The position numbers and the translations under genes were made by a program. Positions 33,064 through 37,863 of a stretch of 37,863 bases of DNA are shown here, piece after piece. Each line of letters opens with the position of its first letter. Position 1 is the stretch's first letter. The notes under the pieces are model-generated. The model was not told the origin of the DNA and made no database searches. It worked only from the letters and a program-made list of their open reading frames with translations. This stretch comes from Methanobacteriota archaeon (GTDB lineage Archaea; Thermoplasmatota; E2; JACPAO01; JAHWKR01). The stretch covers positions 64,001 through 101,863 of the forward strand of contig JAHWKR010000003.1 of NCBI GenBank assembly GCA_019347805.1, given 5' to 3'.

Positions 33064-34431
33064 CTATGGCAGCGCCAGCCGCACGCTCCACACACCGACC
33101 TTCTCGTCACGACCGTCGGCCCACGCGGGGAACACACCGCTCGTCGTCGCCGCGATTCCGGTGTAGTCGCCGATGCCGCGCTGCTCCCCGGTGGACCCAT
33201 CGGGCGCCACGAAGACGGTGAAGTCCTGCGACGTCACGTTCCCGGTCTCGATGAAGTCGAGTTCAGGTCCTTCGGCATAGGCGTGGTAGAAGTGGAAGCG
33301 CGGATGGTCGTCGTGGCGGGAATCATAGAACGTCACATGCAGCCGACCGTCGGGGTCGACCGCGGCCCACGGGTAGAACTGCACCGCTCCGTTCCCTACG
33401 TCGTCCTGGTTGACGCGCACCGGCTCCCGCCAGGTCTCACCCCCGTCCGGACTCGCGATCGCATAGACGTCGGCGTCGCCGTTGCGCCGGTCATGCCAGA
33501 CCGCGTAGAGCGCGTCCGAGCCGGGGTCCGCGGTGAAGCCGGGGAGCGTGTGCATGCGGCCGTAGCGGGCGAACGGCGGCACGATCTCCACATCCGCCAC
33601 CGCCTTCGGGTCGGACCAGGTGACACCGTCGTCGGTCGAGACGATGTGGTCCAAGGTGCCGGTCTCATAGTTCAACCAGAGAAGATGCGCGCGGCCGTCG
33701 GGCGTGAAGGCGACCTGCGTGCCGTTGTTGTGCCGGCCGCGCGAGACCACCTGGGGCTCGGTCCAACTCGTGCCGCCGTCGGTCGACCGGGAGACGACGA
33801 TGTCGCCGATGTCGATGTCGGCCGGGTTGCCGAGCGCCGCCTCGACGCCGCGCAACTGGTCCATGGCGGGTTCCTTCTGCCAGGTCAACACCAGGGTCCC
33901 GCTCGTCGGGTTCGCGCCGAGCCATTCCTTGTCGTTGAACGAGGTGCCGAGGTCCGATTCGTGCGTGACGACGACCTCGGACCAGGTGGCGCCGCCGTCG
34001 AGGCTTTTTGCGACGAAGACGGCCGATGTCGGGATATAAGCCAGACCGGCAAGGTAGAGCGCACCGTCGGGACCGAACGCCACCACCGGGTCGCTGAGGC
34101 CCCGGAACCGGCCGGCGCCGTTGGGGAGCGGGTCGACCCAGGCCGCCTCGAAGCGCGACGCGGTCCAGGCCGTGCCGCCGTCACGGGTCACATGGACGGC
34201 GTAACCACCGCCCGAGTTGGCCGCCGAGACCAGGTGTTCCGGGTCCAGCGGGTTCCCGGCGATGGCGACCTCGGACGCACCGACGTCCCCCGGTGTCGTG
34301 CGCTGCTCGAAGGACCGCTCCCAAGGCACCGGGAGCACGGTCGCCGTCTCGGCCGGCTCGTCCGCGATACACCCGGCAAGGACCGGGGTCAGCACGAAGA
34401 GGGCCAGGAGGGACAGACGGGACGCACGCAT
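33064..34431 (-). CDS. Asp-box (BNR/sialidase-like) repeat lipoprotein
   Basis: 455 residues from ATG 34431; an in-frame start at 34458 lies on top of the TATA-like CCTTTTGAG. The signal peptide MRASRLSLLALFVLTPVLAGC has a lipobox with C21 as the probable lipid-modified residue. The body is a beta propeller with at least five Asp boxes (TRDGGTAWT, SLDGGATWS, STDGGTSWT, STDDGVTWS, SPDGGETWR), the fold of sialidases and many non-enzymatic surface proteins. The family's catalytic arginine triad cannot be judged by eye. YAVWHDRRNGDADVY and LHVTFYDSRHD are typical of the non-sialidase exo-alpha-type propellers of environmental microbes. It is divergent from the small peptide gene at 34591. It is probably a membrane-anchored binding protein outside the cell. 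Confidence 0.88.
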   Translation of the reverse strand: MRASRLSLLALFVLTPVLAGCIADEPAETATVLPVPWERSFEQRTTPGDVGASEVAIAGNPLDPEHLVSAANSGGGYAVHVTRDGGTAWTASRFEAAWVDPLPNGAGRFRGLSDPVVAFGPDGALYLAGLAYIPTSAVFVAKSLDGGATWSEVVVTHESDLGTSFNDKEWLGANPTSGTLVLTWQKEPAMDQLRGVEAALGNPADIDIGDIVVSRSTDGGTSWTEPQVVSRGRHNNGTQVAFTPDGRAHLLWLNYETGTLDHIVSTDDGVTWSDPKAVADVEIVPPFARYGRMHTLPGFTADPGSDALYAVWHDRRNGDADVYAIASPDGGETWREPVRVNQDDVGNGAVQFYPWAAVDPDGRLHVTFYDSRHDDHPRFHFYHAYAEGPELDFIETGNVTSQDFTVFVAPDGSTGEQRGIGDYTGIAATTSGVFPAWADGRDEKVGVWSVRLALP

Positions 34432-34590
34432 GACAAGGGAGCGGGGGCGGGCCCTCAAAAGGGCATCGGTGGACGATAGCCAAGGTCGGGGTGTCGCTCA
34501 TGTTCCCGAGGCATCCAAAAGCTTGATTTTCCACCCCTGTCTGCCTAGGCCGCCGCTCGTTCCCAAAAGCGCGCGGCGGAGGAACCGAAA

Positions 34591-34788
34591 ATGAACCTAC
34601 GCATCCTAGCGATGACCGGCCTGATGCTCGTCGGACTCGTCGCTTTCGACGGCACCGCCAGCGACACGATCGAGCTGACCCAGCCTGCGAGCGCCATCTG
34701 TGGCGACGGAGGTTTCGGAGACCCCTGCCACTGCCTCGACGGCGTCGATGTCGGCGGGAAGCACATCCCGCTGCCGATGAATTGTTGA
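34591..34788 (+). CDS. Small secreted cysteine-rich peptide (copy 1)
   Basis: 65 residues from ATG 34591, with GGAGG at 34574-34578 upstream as a possible ribosome site. The N-terminus MNLRILAMTGLMLVGLVAF is a signal peptide. The mature part is about 40 residues with cysteines C37, C46, C48 and C65, the last being the C-terminal residue. It shares its N-terminal half with the peptide at 36256: M-x-LRI, T, LVAF, TI, PA-x-A-x-C. Conserved leader and diverging Cys-rich tail is a layout seen in secreted peptides. There is no known family I can name. It lies between the divergent Asp-box lipoprotein and the LVIVD lipoprotein, ending 66 bases before the latter's start. That it is a real gene is supported by the paralog. 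Confidence 0.68.
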   Translation: MNLRILAMTGLMLVGLVAFDGTASDTIELTQPASAICGDGGFGDPCHCLDGVDVGGKHIPLPMNC

Positions 34789-34815
34789 GCCTCGCGAAGG
34801 GCGCGGCGGCGAGAA

Positions 34816-34826
34816 GCCTTATCAAG
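34816..34826 (+). promoter_or_regulatory. TATA-like box of the LVIVD lipoprotein gene
   Basis: GCCTTATCAAG is centred about 33 bases before ATG 34854, so the gene probably has its own leaderless transcript although the peptide gene ends just upstream. Confidence 0.45.
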
Positions 34827-34853
34827 TCCGTCGGCGACTTCCCTCCCGGTCCC

Positions 34854-36113
34854 ATGCGTCCCTTCCTCGTCGCCAGCCTGTTCGCCGTCAGTCTCCTCGC
34901 CGGTTGCATCGGGGACGAGCCGTCCATCCCCACGACGGACGAAGACCTCTCCTACACGGTCTTCGCGCTCCCTGAGACCATCAGCGGCATCGAGGCGGTG
35001 ACCTCGGTCGGGACCGAGGGCGGAGGGACCGGCATCTGGTTCGACGAGGACCGCCACCTCGCCATCTCGGCGAACGGCGGCGCGGGATTGCACATCATCG
35101 ATGTCTCCGACCCGCTGAACGCGTCGGTCATCGGGCGCCTCGGTGAGATCTATGCGCGTGACGCCGACTTCCTCGAGTACAACGGCACGAAGTACGCGCT
35201 CCTTGCCGGCGGCAGGGAAGGCATCCATGTCATCGACATCACCGACCCCACAGAACCGGTCCTCGTCTTCACCGCGGAGGACCACCCGTCGCACAACGTC
35301 GCCGCCGTGCCGGGCACACCCTATGTCTACAACGCGCAACCGTTCGTCCGCGACATCCTGGTCCCCAACACGCCCAGTGGTGTGCCGAACGTCGGCCCCA
35401 CGCCGCTCGACACCGACCGCGGCAGCACCATCCTCGACATCTCGCAGGGCACGAACGGCACCTGGACCGAGATCCCGTTCCCGGCCGACTGGGACGGCGT
35501 GCGCCTGACCTCGAACGGTTGCCATGACGTCGTCGTGCGCACCGACCTCGACCGCGCCTACTGCGCCGGCGGCGGCTATGAATACCGCGAGGGCGGCGGC
35601 GAGACCTTCATCTGGGACATCGCCGACGACCCGCGCAAGCCGAAGTTCATCGGCATGGTGGACAACCCCTTCATCGTCTACCACCACCAGGCGATCGTGT
35701 CCGAGGACGGCACCATCCTTTACATCAACGACGAGCACATCTTCCCCAACTGCAACCGTGCCGACGCCGGTCCGCTCTCGGTGCAGCAACCGACCGCCGC
35801 GATGTGGGTCTACGACATCTCCGACCCGGCGGACCCTGAGATGCTGTCTTGGCTGCAACCGGCCGACCCCAACGGCCCCGTCCCGGAACCGAACGGCAAC
35901 TGCGGCTCGCACTTCGGGGACATCATCGACGGCACGTCGTTCCTCGTCTGGGGCTGGTACCAAGGCGGGACGCTCCTCATCGACGTCTCGGACCCCACCA
36001 TGCCCGAGATCGTCCAGCAGGTCGTCCCGAAAAGCTCCGTCTGGGACGCGCGCTACTTCAACGGCCATGTCTACGGCTCGGACGACGACCTGTCGGTCTT
36101 CCGGGTCGTGTAG
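34854..36113 (+). CDS. LVIVD-repeat beta-propeller lipoprotein
   Basis: 419 residues from ATG 34854; the frame opens at 34782 but MRPFLVASLFAVSLLAGC gives a clean lipoprotein signal with C18 in the lipobox. The body is made of LVIVD-type repeats: GLHIIDVSDPLNASVIG, GIHVIDITDPTEPVLV, FIWDIADDPRKPKFIG, MWVYDISDPADPEML and LLIDVSDPTMPEIV. These are the blades of a surface beta propeller. Histidine-rich spots (HPSHNVAAV, NGCHDVVV, YHHQAIV, HFGDII) recur between blades at matching places and might bind metal, as often seen in this family; that is an inference. Anchored outside the membrane. Flanked by the two paralogous small peptides, and divergent from another propeller lipoprotein; a common surface role is plausible. 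Confidence 0.88.
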   Translation: MRPFLVASLFAVSLLAGCIGDEPSIPTTDEDLSYTVFALPETISGIEAVTSVGTEGGGTGIWFDEDRHLAISANGGAGLHIIDVSDPLNASVIGRLGEIYARDADFLEYNGTKYALLAGGREGIHVIDITDPTEPVLVFTAEDHPSHNVAAVPGTPYVYNAQPFVRDILVPNTPSGVPNVGPTPLDTDRGSTILDISQGTNGTWTEIPFPADWDGVRLTSNGCHDVVVRTDLDRAYCAGGGYEYREGGGETFIWDIADDPRKPKFIGMVDNPFIVYHHQAIVSEDGTILYINDEHIFPNCNRADAGPLSVQQPTAAMWVYDISDPADPEMLSWLQPADPNGPVPEPNGNCGSHFGDIIDGTSFLVWGWYQGGTLLIDVSDPTMPEIVQQVVPKSSVWDARYFNGHVYGSDDDLSVFRVV

Positions 36114-36198
36114 GTCGGCTCCGTTTCGGCCCTCGCGGTCCACCATGCCTGAGTGCCGCGCCCTCAGCAGAGGATGCACGGAGTGCCTGGTCACGGAA

Positions 36199-36209
36199 CG
36201 TTTATGTCC
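36199..36209 (+). promoter_or_regulatory. TATA-like box of the second small peptide gene
   Basis: CGTTTATGTCC lies about 52 bases before ATG 36256, giving a leader of roughly 25 bases. Confidence 0.35.
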
Positions 36210-36255
36210 GCCCGCCTGTTTGCGCCCTGGCACTCCCTCTGTGGAGCGGACTGAC

Positions 36256-36486
36256 ATGACCCTGCGCATATTCGTGTTGACCGTGATGATGACCGCCAGC
36301 CTTGTCGCTTTCGGCGCTCCCGCCGAGACGATCCAGATCGCCGAGCCGGCACAAGCTTCCTGCATCATGGATCCGTTGGACGGTGGCTGCGTGTCCCTGC
36401 CGTGCATTGAGACGCCGGAGGGCAAGACGTGTGTACCTTGTGAGATAGAGATCTCGAAATACGTGGTCGCCGCGTGCCTGATGTGA
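36256..36486 (+). CDS. Small secreted cysteine-rich peptide (copy 2)
   Basis: 76 residues from ATG 36256. The signal peptide MTLRIFVLTVMMTASLVAF resembles that of copy 1 at 34591, and the similarity continues through ETIQIAEPAQASC. The mature tail carries six cysteines (C36, C45, C50, C59, C62, C74), including CVPC, which could form three disulfides or bind a metal. The tail is unlike that of copy 1 apart from the first cysteine, so leader and pro-region are conserved while the tail has diverged. No family is recognised. Possible roles include a secreted disulfide-rich peptide, a bacteriocin-like molecule or a small partner of the propeller lipoprotein. None can be chosen from sequence alone. 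The open frame continues upstream without a better start. Confidence 0.68.
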   Translation: MTLRIFVLTVMMTASLVAFGAPAETIQIAEPAQASCIMDPLDGGCVSLPCIETPEGKTCVPCEIEISKYVVAACLM

Positions 36487-36582
36487 GGGACGCTCACCAC
36501 GTGGGACCCCCGCGCGGAGGTCTAACGAAGCGGTTGTGACCCGGCGCTGCCCCACGATGGCTTCCCATGGTGCCCCACAACC

Positions 36583-36592
36583 ATCTTAACAG
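36583..36592 (+). promoter_or_regulatory. TATA-like box of the beta-helix gene
   Basis: ATCTTAACAG is centred about 35 bases before GTG 36623, consistent with a leaderless transcript. Confidence 0.45.
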
Positions 36593-36622
36593 CCCCTCGC
36601 CTTGCCCATCCCAGGTGCGCGC

Positions 36623-37863
36623 GTGAAAGCCCAGGTCCTTCTCAGCGTCTTCATCGTCAGCCTGTTCGCCTTCCAGACGCCGGTCCTCGGCCATTCGGAG
36701 CGCGAGACGACGTTCCCCGACGGCCACGGTGAGGTGCCGGAGTATCGACCGTTCGACCCGAACACGCCGTTCCTCGTCGTCTGCAAGTCCGATTCGGCGG
36801 CACGCATCGCCACGTTCCCACCCGGTTCCGTACGCAGCTTCAACGAGTTCCTGTTGCCCTATTGCGCCTACGCGCACATCCAGGCCGCAGTCGACGCCGT
36901 CACCACGGCGGGCACCAACATCTACGTGCTTCCCGGGCTCTATCATGAAGAGCCGAGTCGCGCCGAGCCGACCGGCCATTGTGCCGAAGTCGCCGCGAAA
37001 AAGAAGCCACTGTCGTATGAGGACCAATACGCCTGTCCTGCGGTGGAGAACCTCATCGCCGTCTTCGGGCACGTCCCGGCGAGCACCGCCGACCCGAACG
37101 CCCCCTGCACCACCGAGCCGCTCTGCCGCCTGCAGATCGAGGGCACCGGCCTCCAGCCGGAGGATGTCACGATCGACGCCCAATGGCAAAGACTGAACGG
37201 CATCCGTGCCGACCGCGCCGATGGCGTCTACATCCGCAACCTCTTGACCGAGCGCACCGACTTCAACGGCATCTATGTGCTCGAGACGGACGGCTTCGTG
37301 CTCGAGAAGGTGGTCGGTCGTTTCAATTACGAGTACGGCATTCTCACCTTCGCGGTCGACCATGGCCTCATCTTCGATTGCGAGACCTACCTGAACGGCG
37401 ACTCGGGTGTCTATCCGGGCTCCGCGGCCGACCTGCACGGCGTCGACCCGCATCCGGCGGTCGAGATCCATCATTGTGACAGCCACCACAACGCGCTCGG
37501 CTATTCGGGGACGGCCGGCAACTCGGTCTACGCGCACCACAACCGGTTCCATCACAATTCGGCCGGCGTCTCGATGGATTCGTTCTTCCCCGGCCATCCG
37601 GGCCTGCCGCAGGATTCGTCGCTCTTCGAGCACAACTGGATCTACGCGAACAACGTCAATTACTATGACAATTATTACGGCTACAACGGCAAGGAGGAGG
37701 TGTGCAAGAAGCGGCTCCATGAGCGCGACGTCGAGGAGGGTTTCGTCTGTCCCGTCGTGCCGGTCCCGGTCGGGACCGGCATCCTGGTCGCAGGCGGCAA
37801 CGACAACCTGTTCCGGGACAACTGGGTCTGGGACAACCACCGCTACGGCATGATGCTGTTCAC
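36623..37863 (+). CDS. Secreted right-handed parallel beta-helix protein, cut by window edge
   Basis: 413 complete codons from GTG 36623 to the right edge, with no stop, so the C-terminus is missing. The signal peptide MKAQVLLSVFIVSLFAFQTPVLG precedes a mature protein beginning HSERE. After about 60 residues the parallel beta-helix pattern begins: HIQAAVDAVTTAGTNIYVLPGLYHE, then rungs such as DGVYIRNLLTERTDFNGIYV, DGFVLEKVVGRFNYEYGILTF, DSGVYPGS, HHCDSHHNALGYSG, NSVYAHHNRFHHNSAGV, SSLFEHNWIYANNVNYYDNY and NDNLFRDNWVWDNHRYGM. This is the NosD/pectate-lyase-like fold used for carbohydrate binding, cleavage or epimerisation. Histidines and aspartates line up along the rungs (HH, HHN). At least eight cysteines suggest disulfides. 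An enzyme class cannot be assigned. It extends the run of exported proteins at this end. Confidence 0.85.
   Translation, partial: MKAQVLLSVFIVSLFAFQTPVLGHSERETTFPDGHGEVPEYRPFDPNTPFLVVCKSDSAARIATFPPGSVRSFNEFLLPYCAYAHIQAAVDAVTTAGTNIYVLPGLYHEEPSRAEPTGHCAEVAAKKKPLSYEDQYACPAVENLIAVFGHVPASTADPNAPCTTEPLCRLQIEGTGLQPEDVTIDAQWQRLNGIRADRADGVYIRNLLTERTDFNGIYVLETDGFVLEKVVGRFNYEYGILTFAVDHGLIFDCETYLNGDSGVYPGSAADLHGVDPHPAVEIHHCDSHHNALGYSGTAGNSVYAHHNRFHHNSAGVSMDSFFPGHPGLPQDSSLFEHNWIYANNVNYYDNYYGYNGKEEVCKKRLHERDVEEGFVCPVVPVPVGTGILVAGGNDNLFRDNWVWDNHRYGMMLF

Noticed and set aside
33064..34431. Calling the Asp-box lipoprotein a sialidase (nanH)
   Set aside because: Asp boxes mark the propeller fold but not the activity; I could not establish the catalytic arginines or the tyrosine/glutamate pair.
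34545..36500. 651-residue minus-strand frame opposite the LVIVD lipoprotein and peptides
   Set aside because: Low-complexity Val/Asp/Arg composition; the plus strand carries a lipobox and LVIVD repeats and two paralogous peptides.

Overview
This is a GC-rich, gene-dense window that looks archaeal. Many start codons (ATG or GTG) lie about 25-36 bases downstream of an A/T-rich TATA-like box in otherwise GC-rich DNA, the arrangement expected for leaderless archaeal transcripts. A few genes have Shine-Dalgarno sites instead. No rRNA, tRNA, CRISPR array or intact mobile element was found. My best guess is an uncultured, high-GC, heterotrophic (probably aerobic) member of the Thermoplasmatota or a related lineage. 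That placement is inference, because no ribosomal or informational marker gene is present.

Layout. (1) 1-4368: a partial secreted protein on the minus strand at the left edge, then two large secreted modular proteins on the plus strand. (2) 4372-9418, minus strand: a cyclopropane-fatty-acid-synthase-like methyltransferase, preceded by a three-gene biotin-dependent acyl-CoA carboxylase operon (BC, BCCP, CT) joined by ATGA overlaps. (3) 9672-16484, plus strand: three more giant secreted proteins paralogous to the one at 661-2646. Together these four carry ten copies of a roughly 220-residue unit made of a PKD-like domain and a cysteine-bearing beta domain, behind different heads (CBM6-like, VWA, or none). 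(4) 16518-19435: a zinc-ribbon HTH protein diverging from two tandem ArsM-like methyltransferases that lack a key cysteine, then an OsmC-family protein. (5) 19766-22957: malate synthase A and isocitrate lyase, a bacterial-type glyoxylate shunt. (6) 22973-31542, minus strand: a PAS/membrane histidine kinase, a small polytopic membrane protein, a winged-helix-FHA regulator translationally coupled to a polytopic membrane Ser/Thr kinase, and three tandem secreted PPC-like paralogs that all end in the motif IGACRPLC. (7) 31963-37863: a DUF4242 protein, a membrane-anchored coiled-coil-like protein, an Asp-box (BNR) lipoprotein, an LVIVD-repeat lipoprotein flanked by two paralogous small secreted cysteine-rich peptides, and a beta-helix protein cut by the right edge.

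How the genes fit together. The metabolic genes point to growth on C2 units, fatty acids or branched-chain substrates: acyl-CoA carboxylation plus the glyoxylate bypass. About half of the window encodes exported proteins rich in PKD, Ig-like, CBM-like, PPC, Asp-box, LVIVD and beta-helix folds, which suggests a large investment in the cell surface and in polymer binding. The two most unusual systems are the ten-unit PKD/Cys repeat family and the block of secreted PPC proteins, membrane Ser/Thr kinase and FHA-wHTH regulator. The latter looks like a complete outside-to-DNA signalling route.
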